The translations under genes and the position numbers were made by a program. A model generated the notes under the pieces. It saw only the letters and a list, made by a program, of their open reading frames with translations. It did no database searches and was not told where the DNA came from. A DNA stretch of 64,000 nt, from contig NC_049981.1 in NCBI RefSeq assembly GCF_000003815.2, positions 21,913,512-21,977,511 on the forward strand, given 5' to 3'. This document shows positions 11,176-23,257 of this stretch, piece after piece (the first letter of the stretch is position 1; every line of letters begins with the position of its first letter). Source of the DNA: Branchiostoma floridae. Taxonomy: Eukaryota > Chordata > Leptocardii > Amphioxiformes > Branchiostomatidae.

Positions 11176-11394
11176 TAATGCTAGTTCACCTTTATCCATT
11201 GGGTAACCTATATCCGTTGCTTTTAAAAACAGGGAATTGGGGGATATCACGTTGACGGACTTAAGTTTCAAATTGCAATATTTTCAGGATATTCAGTTTA
11301 AAACTATTACCCGCCGACTTGATGTGCCTAAATACACTGTTTTTAAAAAGCAACGGATAAAGGTTACTCAACGGATAAAGGTGAACTAGCGTTA
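11176..11394. mobile_element. MITE, GCTAGTTCACCTTTATCC family (copy 1)
   Basis: Ends TAATGCTAGTTCACCTTTAT and ATAAAGGTGAACTAGCGTTA are inverted over about 50 bp ('gggtaacctatatccgttgcttttaaaaa'). Two more copies lie in sulfatase introns (46434-46653, 47087-47305). Confidence 0.75.
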
Positions 11395-12313
11395 CATTTT
11401 CCATTCATCTTCTTTCACATCTTCTTCAACTTTGGCATTAACTTTAGCATTCTGCAACATTAGTATCCGTTTTTCTGGTATTTTGCTTGCAATTTACAGC
11501 ATATATTTGCTGATTTTGCAGGTTTGTACTAGGCAGGTACCAGTATATTGTCCTGGTGCAAACCCTGTCTTTCATGATGGACCAGAAAAATATTAGTGGA
11601 TGGGTTTCAGGACCAACTACAAAATGAACAGCAATACAATGGTGGAAGTAAATAGTGAATTACAGTGTAAATCTGTACATGAATTTTCTGTACTGGTAAC
11701 AACCCCTATACAGTGTACATACTTTCCACGCCATCCTATTGTTTCATATACGCTCTTTGAATTTTTGAAAAAAAGTTTCTGGAAAAAAATATACATTATA
11801 AGAAATTAGAAAAAGTTTTACATTCAAAATCAAAATTCACCTAACACCATGAAAAAAATATTTCCTGATTCATGAGAATCCTAAAAATATCCAAGTTTAA
11901 ATCTGAATTGATAAGAGTTTGACCCTTTTCCGTGTTTAGTCGAGGTGAAGTCAGCTTGTTAGGGATTGGGACATCCTGCCCTTTACCATGATAAATGTTT
12001 ATTGGAAGATCTAACTTCATCACTTGCATCTATCCAGGCAAACCAACTCTAATATCTTTATGGCTCATAAAGTACAGACTGTAGGAATTCCTTGGAGTAG
12101 ATTTTGAATATCTTGTCACGTACTGAATTGTCTAGTCTGAATCTTAAACACCGGAGGTGAGGAGATGGGGTATGGACTCAGTCACATTTGGGACCTCGTT
12201 CTTAAAGAGTAAAGGTCCTGGATAGGAATGGTGTTATAATATAAGTTCTTATTGTTGTTACCGGTCAACATCTAAGTTCTACTTTATGCTTAGGACCACA
12301 TTGTAATTACCGC
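11395..12313. other. Non-coding stretch, nothing assigned
   Basis: AT-rich; no repeat family shared with the rest of the window and no credible exon was seen. Confidence 0.4.
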
Positions 12314-12690
12314 ATAAGGCCATGTTGATTTGATTAACGTTATATGGATAACATCAGCCTGTGCATGAATTTTCAGCTGTTTCCAAAAATAAAATAAAAA
12401 GTTTTAGCCATACAGTAAATTGTACAAAGCAGCATCAAAATAAGCAAACACATGCCAGGGATGGCAAAAAGATCAGAAAATGTGTATACTAATGTCATAG
12501 AACATTCCTAGGTCAAAGAAAATGTGAAAGAACAAGAATGAAGAATCTATAATTGTTGTGTACACTATATTCTGTGTGTTCAGTGACTGTCAGTTCTTGA
12601 ACCATTTAGATTTCATAATGAAGGCAATTTTTCTGTGGTCAAACTTTTCTATTCAAACGCTCGCTGCTCGCATCAAAGTTTAATTCAGTG
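12314..12690. mobile_element. GGCC-ended inverted-repeat element without nested insert
   Basis: Left end TAAGGCCATGTTGATTTGATT. The interior aligns with both halves of the 2056-2928 element and reads straight through the position where that copy carries its hAT-like insert, so it serves as the empty site. The right end is degraded. Confidence 0.65.
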
Positions 12691-12986
12691 GCAACTCTGT
12701 GATTTCCAATAAAGTTACCTTGTATCTAAATACTTCTTTCTCCAAAGGTTACATAACAAAAAGTTTTCTGAATGTTCCAGCAGCTCTGTAAGTCTGTACA
12801 TGTATGCAAAGGCAAAGGATCTCTACAGGGTTGGCAATCATCCATTCAATTTTCCGGTGAGTGGAGAGCACAGGGTATTGGCAGAGTGTTCATCAGATTC
12901 TAATGAAACGCAGGTCCATGAAGTATTCAACCCCGTATTCCCTGGTTGTCGCCGAAGTTTTCAGCCCAATTGAGGTCACGTGTTGC

Positions 12987-13137
12987 ATCTGTATCTGCAT
13001 CTGTATCTGTATCTATATAGCCGGTATAACCGCCCTTCGGTGTAACACACCAGCTTCGCAGGCACGCGGCGCGGCAGCAGCTGGTTATATTACACCGAAG
13101 GACCCGTCACACCTAACTTTTGCACATCTATCTGCAA
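12987..13137 (+). repeat. GC-rich palindromic repeat with (ATCTGT)n edge
   Basis: The (ATCTGT)n run is followed by 'atatagccggtataaccgcccttcggtgtaa' and a 'cgcggcgcggcagcagctgg' core, then an inverted 'ttacaccgaaggacccgtc' arm. Reverse copies lie in cadherin introns at 60875-61007 and 58706-58774. Confidence 0.7.
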
Positions 13138-13714
13138 GCGTTCTTTAAAACTATCCAGAGATGATGCTTGGTGATAGCAAATTCCACTCTACAATAGTTC
13201 TGGGAAAATATGAATTTTTGAACACATCAATCCTAGGTTGGTAACTCTTGTACTTGAAGTCATGGCTGTTTCTTGTTCTTTTTTGAGCTGGTATTAGATA
13301 CTTAGCAGTCGGTACGTCCACCAGCATGCTTGCAATATGTGCATATGTTAATTTTAAACAAACCTATTTCAACCTACATTCCTTAACATCACAAAGAGAC
13401 GAGAAGAGGCTGAACCTACACATGTATGTCATACCTTGGCCGCGATAACGTTCAATACAGGTGTTCCAGAACAGGTGATAAAAAGCCATATTACACAAGC
13501 TTCAACGTTTTATCACTCAGGCTTCCATCGAATATTTTGAATGTACTCTGCGCACGCTGAGTGCGGTGCGGTCGAAAAGTCGAATACCTGATTCGGACAT
13601 TGGAGTACTCTATTGCTGTTGTAGCAATTTTTTGTTCTAGGGCAGCAAATTTTCTCAACTTCTGGCGCATTTTGCATCAAAACATGTGTTTTATTAGGTT
13701 AAGGTATGACATAG

Positions 13715-13865
13715 ATAAACTACAACACGGTGTATTCCGTATCATCCTTGGTCTCAACCCTTCCGCGGGTCGGATCTACCTCCGGCCTTCGGGCGATCCG
13801 ACCCGCGATCGGGCGGGTACCTTGGGAGATACAGAAAACGCTGTGTTGTATTCTACATGTATTAG
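13715..13865. repeat. Foldback element with GC-rich hairpin tip
   Basis: Arms 'acaacacggtgtattccgta' and 'gatacagaaaacgctgtgttgt' pair imperfectly; the tip is CGCGGGTCGGATC...GATCCGACCCGCG, a perfect 13-bp inverted repeat. One copy only in the window. Confidence 0.65.
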
Positions 13866-13925
13866 AGTACTTAAGAACTCTTGTCTAAGATTCTCTTGTC
13901 ACTATGTGTAGATATACTTCACGTG

Positions 13926-14179
13926 TAGGCCACAACAATTTAATTTGTTGGTTCACAGATTTTTTAAAGTGAAAATATAGCAAGCTGACATCATAAATGC
14001 AATGGGCAGGGACGAAAACTTATATATGACCATGTCCACTCCATAAAACTGAGTGCATCAACTTTTTCACCAAGGCATACGCCTGGTCCTCAGGTTTTGT
14101 TTTCATAATGTTTCTCCAGTTAAGCATTTTTTTTTTTTTGAAAATCCGTGAACCAACAAATCAAATTGGTGTGGCCTTA
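13926..14179. mobile_element. Inverted-repeat element, TAGGCCACA ends
   Basis: Left TAGGCCACAACAATTTAATT and right AATTGGTGTGGCCTTA are inverted, continuing through 'tgttggttcac'. A right-end relic occurs at about 62410-62452. The TA-GGCC end resembles the 2056-2928 family. Confidence 0.7.
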
Positions 14180-14535
14180 AGGGGTTACCAAATATATCAA
14201 GTCTGAATATCAACTGTTGCCTAGTCTGAACTTACTGTCAAATTGAAAGGTAAGCATTCTCATTCTGAATGTTAATATTTGTGTGCAAGTGGCCTAAATC
14301 AAAAATCTGTTAAAAATCACCTGTCGAAGATTGGGCTCTCAGGGGGTAGAGGTGGTCAGTTGTAGTCACGATGTTGATAGATTCATCAGTCCATGAAACT
14401 TCCTACTGGTATCTGCAGCTGACTGGAACATGGACAGTCACTCTTCGGTTGCTTTGTAAGGTTGGTCTCATCACCTGTATATGCAACAAATAAAATGCAA
14501 AACTTTAAAATTTTGATTCTAAATATCAAATTAAA
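14180..14535. other. Non-coding stretch, nothing assigned
   Basis: No shared repeat and no credible exon. Confidence 0.35.
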
Positions 14536-14669
14536 TACTGTAAATGCATTTAAGTTTGCGGGGATTTAATTTCGCGGTAGCGGGAAAAGGGATTTTTCGC
14601 GGTGGTTCGAATTGCAGTCTAATACCATAATAGAATTAATCCACCGTGAACATTTCTGCATTTACAGTA
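14536..14669. mobile_element. Palindromic MITE, CTGTAAATGC family (copy c, internally deleted)
   Basis: TACTGTAAATGCATTTAAG at the left and CTGCATTTACAGTA at the right. Most of the inner foldback is missing compared with the 205-227 bp copies. Confidence 0.7.
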
Positions 14670-14949
14670 TTGATATCAATTCATGTATTGATATCAAGAA
14701 GTTCAGGAACTTCATATGTAAACGTCACTCAAATGTAAATCATGTTTTCATAGTTCCCTATGGTAAGGTAATACCACAGGAAAAGTTATTGTCCTTTGTG
14801 ATGCAAAGATACAGTGATACTATCTTTGTCATGATCCTACATTCTAAGATCCCACTCCAGAGCTGACTAAGCAAAACATGAGCGCGGACATTTCCAGGTG
14901 ACAAAACAAAGAATGTTGGCAGGGGAATTTTAGCACTATTTTGGGGCTA

Positions 14950-15040
14950 GAGGCACCAACAGGAGGGTCTGCATTGGGGGGGGGGGGGGGGGGAGGGGTC
15001 ACAATAGGGCTTCGTGTTGAATTCAGAAAACCACCCTGCG
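14950..15040. repeat. Poly-G block related to the 20.2-kb minisatellite
   Basis: 'aacaggagggtctgcat' plus a G run, then 'gtgttgaattcagaaaaccaccct'. This is the same order as the last unit and exit flank of the array at 20228-20990. Confidence 0.6.
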
Positions 15041-15081
15041 TATTACGCTAAAATCAAAGATGACAAGCATGCAAACTTTTA

Positions 15082-15181
15082 NNNNNNNNNNNNNNNNNNN
15101 NNNNNNNNNNNNNNNNNNNNNNNNNNNNNNNNNNNNNNNNNNNNNNNNNNNNNNNNNNNNNNNNNNNNNNNNNNNNNNNNN
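15082..15181. other. Scaffold gap (100 N)
   Basis: Exactly 100 N, so the size is a placeholder. It lies 40 bp beyond a poly-G block. Confidence 0.99.
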
Positions 15182-15316
15182 AAACAACCCTGCAGATCCA
15201 CAGCAAACAGAATGATGGAAGGCCGAACTTTACACCAAATAAGCATCTACTTAACACCTACTTACCACATAAAAATCAACAGTACAGTAACTCCAGGTGC
15301 AAAAATGTAACACAAA

Positions 15317-15460
15317 ATGTGCTGCTGCAGTACCAAGGTGAACTAACAGGGGGCCCAAAGTCAACCCAACGAAATCCATTGCAAGCCCTTCAACGGTACT
15401 TGAGATATACCCCACATAACCTCCAGAGTGAAAACAGTTTGGCAACAATACTTCCATCAC
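15317..15460 (+). repeat. Dispersed CTGCAGTACCAAGG repeat
   Basis: Contains GCTGCAGTACCAAGG and 'ggggcccaaagtcaacc'. Related copies occur at 21535-21835, 22520-22745, 24745-24880, 29050-29385, 40605-40700 and as the array at 42535-43110. Confidence 0.55.
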
Positions 15461-16784
15461 CATGGAACGGGAAGCAACAATGGAGAGGAAAGTTGGCCCT
15501 TTGTTCTGGGAGCCCTCCAGTCACTCACCTGTCCGACTTACAGGTGGTAATTACGATGAAACAAAGGGAAGAACCAGTGCATGTCGTGGGGAGAACTTTT
15601 GACACCGGTTCTTTGTGCGAATCTGGGTCTTCATGATAGAGGTGACTTGGGGGTCAATCTCCAAGCAGATGGTGGGTTGGACAATTGTAAAATTTTTTGA
15701 CAGAACATGACATTGGAATAGTGAGGACTGTGAGAAAGGCCAGTTGGTACAAAAACTTTACACCTGTCCATCCCAACATCTTCTTGGAGATGCTACGGAG
15801 GTCTAACTATTGTAAAAAAAGTATGACTACAAGTTCCTAGAAGGTCTAAACCTGCACCACTTTTTATTAACATCAAAAGCTAGATATGCCACTTCAAGTA
15901 GTCCAAAATTGGAGGTTACACTGCAGTACTGTCAAAAGCCCCAAACTACTTGATTTCACTTTTTTGTAATAAATCTTCCAACATAAAAAAAAATGAAACC
16001 AATCCATCCAACCATTCTTAGGTTATCTTGTTATCCAACAGAAACACAAATAAATGCCCAAAATGTAACCTTCTTGAAGAAAGTAATCTATTTCTTGTCT
16101 GTATTCATTAATCAATTTCAAGTGTAGTCCTTCATCACTGACAGAAATATATGTTATGACAACAGCCAGACAAGTATTCTTGAATGCAATGTCCATATAT
16201 ATGCAAGTACATGCAGCAAATAGCATTTCACACAACACTAGCCCCACCTGGCAGAATGACCAAAAACTGCAAGATTCTGGTCAGTGGGGCCTAGAGACAG
16301 CAATGGATACTGCACAATGAAGCATCATGGATGTAAAATGTTAGCAAAAGAATTTGAAATCTACACCCATTTAGGACTGCTTCACAGAAAGTCAACTTCT
16401 TCTTGTAAAGGGTTCTGGGAACGAGTTCAGTAGAATCGTTCCCTTGTGTTCATAGCCTTGGAACCTGGGATCAACAAGTAACATACAATGTGGAGCTAAA
16501 GTGACAAAACTACACTTCACAAAAAACATTATCAGCAACGCTTAACGTTGATTACGAGAGGTTTTTTTTACAAGTAATAATGAATCAAAATAGCTTGCTA
16601 CACCTCAGAGAAGAAGGCATGCAGACCCTTGCGCAACACAATTCAGTGCACATGTACCTTCCATGAACTTGAACAGTAGCTGAAAGCCAGTAATATTTTG
16701 TACTGTTAACATGACATTCTATTACTGCAACAGGAACTACCAGGACTACAGCAATGCAGGGCTAGGCCAGACAACTCCAGGGCT
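15461..16784. other. Non-coding stretch, nothing assigned
   Basis: No splice-bounded exon or repeated family was recognised. Confidence 0.4.
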
Positions 16785-17139
16785 CAAAATACTTTGTCTG
16801 TCTACCTGCACTGGTGCAGGTAACTTTTGAAATTACCTGCACCAGAGAAATGTTCCCTGCAAAATTTAAATGTACCCCCGCAGTGGATAAAACAACCTTG
16901 TCAACATACTTTATTCACCTTTTAACTAACAAAATAGGTAAAAGGAATACTGTCTTATATGGAAACTAAATAAAAAGTTACAACCAGTACAAAAACAAGA
17001 AACAAAAATCCACTTTACAATAACACATTTCATAACCTGGTGCAGGTAAGGTGCAGGTAGACATTAGAAATACCTGCACAGCCCAACTATTACCTGCACT
17101 AACCTGCATATGCAGGAGGTATTTCCAGCCGTGCAACTT
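16785..17139. mobile_element. 'TGCAGGTA' inverted-repeat element
   Basis: Left part 'cagggctcaaaatac...tgtctacctgcac' and right part 'gtgcaggtagacatta...gcatatgcaggaggtatttc' are inverted. The CAGGGCT-type end is reminiscent of hAT MITEs, but I could not fix an 8-bp target duplication. Confidence 0.6.
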
Positions 17140-17303
17140 GCCCCAGACATTCCAGACAGAAAGTTCAAGAATGTTCTAAACACCAGCCAGACTGTTTTCC
17201 AAGCCCATGTCTGCCAGCTGAGAGACATCTCTGACAACACAGTATTTACACACACATTCTCTTCACTTGCCAATACCTCAACTTCAGAATCTAATGAGGT
17301 CTA

Positions 17304-17655
17304 GGGGAAAAAATGCTATGTTTCCTGTTTCCCTACCTTAGGCTACCTACCATAGAAAAACCTGCAAACCTTACTTTATTTTGGTGGGCAGTGGAGTCAC
17401 ATAGCTTCCTATTGAAGTAAAAACACTACTTGTCCTATCTAATAAAGGATAAATCTATCTGTTATGCACAACATTCAAGTTTGACATTGAAAGACACTTA
17501 GTGTCCTCATGCATTTCAGTTTACTTTGTTCAACTGTATTGTAATATGTCACACTAGAGTTTTGGCCAACCTAGAAAAGTTACAAGTGTTTTCCCTACCT
17601 TCCGGCCCTAATTTTTTTAGGACTGAAACAGGAAACGAAACTTTTTTTCCTAGGC
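17304..17655. mobile_element. MITE with GGCCTAGG ends (copy 1)
   Basis: About 350 bp aligned along its length with 62836-63198 ('cctattgaagtaaaaacact', 'cctcatgcatttcagtttac', 'gagttttggcca'). The ends '..ctagggg-aaaaaa..tttcctgtttc' and 'gaaacaggaaac..tttttttcctaggcct' are inverted. Confidence 0.7.
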
Positions 17656-17927
17656 CTGAGAGGGCAAAAGGAAAACCATGGTATCTTACATCAATCTTCT
17701 ACAGCAAATTTAGACACCACCAAAAAAAAAATTAGTTGATTTGACACTGCATGCTTGTGACTACAGTTTTGTGGTCCATCCAAAAAGATAGTTTAGATAG
17801 TGAAGTTAAGCCTGAAAATATCAGCAAAAATCTATGTTTCTGTATTCGAATCATTCCACAGGTATACTGATGAAAGTTAGACATCCGGGTAATAAAATAG
17901 TATGCTGCTAGGCAGCCCAAAATCTAA

Positions 17928-18132
17928 TACTGTAAATGCAGAAATGTTTGCGGTGGATTAATGTTCGCGGTTTTTGCGGTGACCGCTTCACGGCGAACTT
18001 AAAACCACTGCGAACATTTTTCTATTATGACTGCAGTCTATGGTATTACCGCGAACTTAAAACCACCGCGAAAAGTCCTTTTTCCCGCTACCGCGAAATT
18101 AAATCCGCACAAACTTGAATGCATTTACAGTA
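17928..18132. mobile_element. Palindromic MITE, CTGTAAATGC family (copy d, best preserved)
   Basis: TACTGTAAATGCAGAAATG at the left and AATGCATTTACAGTA at the right; a long foldback of 'gcggt' and 'accgc' words between. Orientation is opposite to copies a-c. TA at both edges fits a TA target duplication. Confidence 0.8.
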
Positions 18133-19516
18133 ATTTTGAGACCTACCCACATACCAAATATTACTATCCAAGCCTTCCCTACTTATGCTGGAGTTCTACA
18201 CACACACTTAAACAGATACCCACACACATACTAATGATGCCAAAAACATAACTTTCTGGGCAAAGGCAATATAGATTACTTAAGAAAGTGGATAGATTGC
18301 TTAAGAAACTGGCGTATGGTTTCTGTTTGCAAAATCGATCTAGCTACCTGAGTAACTGTTATCTTGTACATTCTACACGTAAATCAGGTAAAACATTGAT
18401 AGAAACATACCAATCTAACAGGAAAGTTTGCGCTCTGGCATTGATTTTTTTTCTTCGTGGTAAAAGAGAGGTCAGCAGTTAGCAAACATCCAAACAGTTC
18501 TTAGGAACAGGAACTGTAACAAGTTTCAAGAGTGGCAGCTGAGCAAAATCCTTTTCAAACAAGAGTTCGGAGCTACACGAACTATTCCAAGCATTTGTAT
18601 AAATGAATTACAGCATGCATTTGTATTTCTGGCAGTAATTGAAATTTAAGTAGATGTCTGTGGTTGACAACTCAATTAAAAGTAGATTAAGCCCACTCAA
18701 GTTCTCACCAGGGTAAAACCATATTTGGTGGGATTCTTTTAGCCTTCACCAAGCCTTCCTACAGGAGTATGGGTCATGTAATCTCCAAGTAGATCCTGCA
18801 ATATAAGATAGTACTAAACTGGCCAAGGAGTGCAGTCAGCCAAGAGGTGTACATTTGCCATGTAGCCAAACACACTCCTAGGCAGGCTTCACTCTTCTGG
18901 CAGCTTTTTATACCATCTTATGCTACCAAAGGATTTGCTTGGAGATCAAGTCACAGAATTCAGCAAAAGGGGAAATGACTGGCCAGGAGAGTAAGTCTGG
19001 GGGATAGACAACATTTACCTAACTGGATGGCCAGTCAAACCAGTCAGTCGCCAAGTTCCCATGGCAAATTATCTTCCCCGTAGCCAGCAGAGTTACCAGG
19101 TAGTAGTTAGCTGGTAGGATTCATTAGTTCTTTAGCTATGGTAAACTCCCCTCCCCACCACATTCCACAAGCATAAGGTGTTTTCCTAGGTACTATAGTG
19201 TACTACATTCCGCTGGTAGATGTCAGGGACCCTCCAAGGCTAACAGTCTATTATGTAGACAGCAGAGTGTGCCTCTGTAAACATGGCATGCGGCATACAT
19301 GGCCACTGCAATTGGCCCCGGGCTATTCAAACTTTGCTAACGCTGCAGTAATGGGCAACTTTAACAGGATGGCAGACCCCTTCTTTCATGGATGGACAAG
19401 TTTTGAAAAATTCAAGATCATGACTGGTAACTTAATCTAAATAGTAACTCATTTCTTTTGGGAAACAACAGTTGTAGATAAATGCCCTGACGTGCTTGTA
19501 CTCCGGGCCCTACAGA
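18133..19516. other. Non-coding stretch, nothing assigned
   Basis: Neither exons nor shared repeats were recognised up to the gap. Confidence 0.4.
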
Positions 19517-19616
19517 NNNNNNNNNNNNNNNNNNNNNNNNNNNNNNNNNNNNNNNNNNNNNNNNNNNNNNNNNNNNNNNNNNNNNNNNNNNNNNNNNNNN
19601 NNNNNNNNNNNNNNNN
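19517..19616. other. Scaffold gap (100 N)
   Basis: Placeholder-size gap. The first bases after it, 19617-19636 (AACCTCTGCTTGGAGAGTA), are the right end of a TACTCTCCAAGCAGA-family MITE, so the gap begins inside such an element. Confidence 0.99.
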
Positions 19617-19933
19617 AACCTCTGCTTGGAGAGTACTGTATGAGGGCCTGCAAGCCAATGTTCCGTTGGGCGTAGACAAGCCGTACTCATTTCCTGTAAT
19701 TTGTCGGGCAAGCCGCCTTCTTCACGTAATTCGTAGGGAGGGTACCAAACCTTGCATAATTGCCCTTTGAATCTGGTGAATTTGGTGTAATGCAATACAA
19801 TTTTGAGCCTTGAAAAAGAGCCTTGAATACTATGAACTTCAACAAAAACTCTTAACTAAAATGCACAGGTGCTTCCACAGTCAAAAGGTGCAGAGTTCCA
19901 ATCTTGGGTGCACAAAATTGCCCATGCAGCAAG

Positions 19934-20144
19934 TACTGTAAATGCATTAAATTTTGCGGGGATTTAATTTCGCGGTAGCAGGAAAAGGGACTTTTCGTGG
20001 TGGTTTTAAGTTCGGATAGCACCATGCACTGTAGTCTCTTACTGCCATGGAATAATGTTCCCGGTGGTTTTAAGTTCGCGGTGAAGCGGCCACCGCGAAA
20101 AATGCGAACATTAAACCACTGCAAAAGATTCTGCATTTACAGTA
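19934..20144. mobile_element. Palindromic MITE, CTGTAAATGC family (copy e)
   Basis: TACTGTAAATGCATT at the left and CTGCATTTACAGTA at the right, with a full foldback interior. Confidence 0.8.
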
Positions 20145-20227
20145 TTTATTTATAGCCATGTGTCCCTACTTCCAGCAGGTCCATTATCTCTCCATAAATC
20201 TGGTCTTGTCCCAATTTGTGACAGGAG

Positions 20228-20950
20228 ACACACTCCAGCACAGCAGGAGGTTACATAGTGCTGCTACTGTCAGTAAACACTGGCCACAAACAACACAAAT
20301 AGGAGGGTCTGCATGGGGGGGGGGGGGTGAGTAGATAGTGCTGCTACTGTCAGTAAACACTGGCCACAAACAACACAAATAGGAGGGTCTGCATGGGGGG
20401 GGGGGGGGAAAAAATAGTGCTGCTACTGTCAGTAAACACTGGCCACAAACAACACAAATAGGAGGGTCTGCATGGGGGGGGGAGTAGATAGTGCTGCTAC
20501 TGTCAGCAAACACTGGCCATAAACAACACAAACAAGAGGGTCTGCATGGGGAGCAAAAACTGGCCATATACAACACACACAAGAGGCTCTGCATGGGGAG
20601 CAACCACTGGCCATAAACAACACAAACAAGAGGGTCTGTAGGGAAGGTTAGATAGTCAAGCTACTGTCAGAAAACACTGGCCATAAACACAACACAAACA
20701 TGAGGGTCTGTATGGGGGCGGGTTACATAGTGCTGCTACTGTCAGCAGACACTGGATAAAAACAACACAAACAAGAGGGTCTGCATGGGGAGCTTAGATA
20801 GTACCGCTACTGTCAGCAAACACCGGCCATAAACAACACAAACTAGAGGGTCTGCATGGGGGAGGGGGGGTAGATAGCGCTGCTAATGTCAGCAAACACT
20901 GGCCATAAACAACACAAACTAGAGGGTCTGTATGGGGGGGGCCCACAGTG
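20228..20950. repeat. G-rich minisatellite, about 10 units of 43-79 bp
   Basis: Units read 'tagtgctgctactgtcag / aaacactggccataaacaac / acaaaaagagggtctgcatg' plus a G run of varying length. Units differ by substitutions and two lack the 'gctgctactgtcag' segment. The long minus-strand open frames here are repeat translation, not protein. Confidence 0.85.
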
Positions 20951-21074
20951 CTGAATTCAGAAGAACCCCCTAAATATACATATAACTGGAAAGCCAAGGA
21001 AAATTACATAAAACTTGGTAATATGCAATAAACATCATTGTCATTGTTGTATGAAACTTTCTTGAAAGGAGTAG
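20951..21074. other. Array exit flank
   Basis: 'gctgaattcagaagaacccc' is shared with 15016-15040. Nothing else was recognised. Confidence 0.4.
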
Positions 21075-21240
21075 AAACAGTCTCCTGGCTCCAGGAATTC
21101 AAAGAATCAAACCCATGCCAAACCCTGGCCGCCAGACCACAAACCCAGTACCACAAACCACTACACAAAAGCTCAGAGCCTTTGGCATGGTCAGTTTGAT
21201 GGTGCTTGAACCCCACTGTTACATTGACACTGTTATTATT
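21075..21240 (-). repeat. tRNA-related SINE, second family
   Basis: Shares 'tttggcatggtcagtt...cttgaaccccactgtta' and a degenerate 'caaacccatgccaaaccctgg' B-box-like segment with 44690-44783. Confidence 0.5.
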
Positions 21241-21534
21241 GACTTGCCAATAGATGAAACTGTTTGCAGACTGTTTCCGACAGCCTTGTCAGGAACATGA
21301 AGAGTAGGAAGCTGAACTGGAAGAGCAGCAGGCTGTCCCCTGACGCTGAGATAAGATAATGTACCTGACATGACCCAGCCAGGTGAGATTAGAACCTGTC
21401 ATCCCAGGATCAACTTCTCCTGGTCCTGTCACTGGTGGAGACAACACAGACATGCAGCCTGTCAACAGCAGGGACTCACTCATACAGCAACAGATGTAGC
21501 AAACTAGACGCTAGGGGATCCAAACTTGTGTCAC

Positions 21535-21835
21535 TTCTTCCTGAGCATAAGAGCTATCTAATACAAAAAAAAATTGTGACGAAAACTTGCTCAGAACAAG
21601 ATAGTACAAACGGAAGTTATGTTGCAGTACCAAGGGAAGCCGCTATCTTCTCATTTTCAGCCTTCTCATTTTCAGCTTTCGTCACACCCTACCAGCACAT
21701 CAAGTATGAAACCAATCCACCAAGCCTTTCTTGAGTTATCTTGTTGACAGACACACACACAGAAACACACACACAGAAATGCTAGTGAAAATATAACCCC
21801 ATGAATATTCATAGAGATAATCAAAACTGTATAAT
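21535..21835 (+). repeat. Dispersed CTGCAGTACCAAGG repeat with CA tract
   Basis: Order: 'ttcctgagc..agctatctaa', 'gttgcagtaccaagggaag', 'gtatgaaaccaatccaccaag', 'ttgagttatcttgttgacag', (AC)n, then 'tgctagtgaaaatataacc..catgaatattcatagagat'. It is closely parallel to 29050-29385. Confidence 0.7.
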
Positions 21836-22519
21836 TTAACTTGAAAGCTCATCTATATTGGTAAAAGGGGTCAGAGTTGAACTTCCAACACACAAAAATG
21901 GACTTACCAAAAGTTTCGACTGATCAGCTCCAGTTTGCGTACAACTTCAATTAGCTGAAGACTCTGACACTTTGGCTCTGACACAAGTTACCTCAAACAC
22001 CTTAAAGGGTTTACGTTAAAGCAATCCGTCCCTGTAAAAATTTGCCCTATTACAGAAACAGTAAAGAAACTTGCTGCTCTATGTGCCACTAAGCACTACA
22101 AGGTGAAGACCAACGACAACATGCCTAGCTTTCTGTACCGGACCCAATACCCGCACCTACCATGAAAATCATTTTAGTACATGTCTAAACTACTACCCTG
22201 GTCTCTAAACCTATTATACTTTGTAGTCTTCGAAGAGACTGGGCAGCCATGATAGGTAATTGGATACCAGACTACTACAGAAATACCTGAACATCAGCGA
22301 GACAGCTGTTTAAAAAGAGTGTAGATGAGGCGTGGTGCCTGCCTTTGTCCACACATGATCCGTAGATGCGGGCGTCTTCTTAGAGAGGGGAACCCCACAA
22401 AGCAAAGACCCACTTATGCTTAGCGAACAATCATCTTAAAGATGTACAAACTTCAAGTTTAGAGAAAGAACTCACCAAAACAAGAAATCAAGACCATAGC
22501 ACGTCCAGGTGAAAAGATA

Positions 22520-22745
22520 TAAAAGACAGAAGTTCTACTGCAGTACCAAGGTCACATACCAGGGGGCCAAAAATCAACCTTAACCTTCACCTTCCCAACA
22601 CCTACCTATATAACAAATATCATTGTAATCCATCCAGAGGTTCTTGAGTTATGCTGACTACAAAAATCTGGAAAGACAAACACACACACAGACAGACAGA
22701 CAAACCCAAAACTATATCTCCATTTTTCATGGAGATAAATATGTG
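22520..22745 (+). repeat. Dispersed CTGCAGTACCAAGG repeat
   Basis: 'ctactgcagtaccaagg', 'ggggccaaaaatcaacc', 'aatccatccagaggttcttg', a CA/CAGA tract, and 'tttttcatggagataaat'. Confidence 0.65.
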
Positions 22746-23122
22746 AACTTGAAGTTAGTTCAGAGAAGAGCATAGATTAAGGTTTGACACAAATGTAGGT
22801 GACACACGTGGGAACATGGTGACATCCTCAACCCTTCGGAGAGCCTTTTCACCAAACTGAAAGGAGCTGCTCTCCATGTTTGGACGCTTTTTGTACGCAA
22901 GACAGATCCGTCACACTTGGGGTCAACGACCTTAACCTTCAGACACTGTTGAACATTAGGAACAAAAAAGGGGAAGTTGCTTACAACTATACAATATAGC
23001 CTGGATGCCAGGCTTTTTCCGAGGCTTACACAAGGGAAAAACATGCCTCCAAGTAAATCTTACAAGAGGCACCGAGTTAGAACCTAAAGGAATACCCGAA
23101 CGACAGCTACTACATAATTTAT

Positions 23123-23257
23123 TACCCTCCAAGCAGAGGTTGGTGGGGAAAGTTGTGACTTTTCCTTATATGCCATTGGTGGGGAGACTGGTCCGAAAAA
23201 AAATGGCATACAAAGAAAAGGTCACAATTTTCCCCACCAACCTCTGCTTGGAGAGTA
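23123..23257. mobile_element. MITE, TACTCTCCAAGCAGA ends, 'GGTTGGTGGGGAAA' subtype
   Basis: TACCCTCCAAGCAGAGGTTG and its inverted right end ACCTCTGCTTGGAGAGTA; the interior is a foldback of 'ggtggggaaa..gtgac-ttttcctta'. Flanks ATAATTTAT and ATGATTTAA (7/9 match) suggest an 8-9 bp target duplication. Sister copies: 39063-39230, 46735-46850. Confidence 0.8.

Noticed and set aside
15014-15310. Open frames spanning N runs (also 19418-19795)
   Set aside because: The frame is kept open only by the 100 placeholder Ns; no coding signature on either side.
20184-20997. Long minus-strand open frames rich in Cys, Pro and Val
   Set aside because: They are translations of the 43-79 bp minisatellite; the same peptide recurs with each unit and the poly-P is the complement of G runs.
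22816-22965. Plus-strand open stretch of about 49 codons (…NPSESLFTKLKG…)
   Set aside because: Looks protein-like, but no splice sites, no recognised family, and an equally long frame exists on the other strand.
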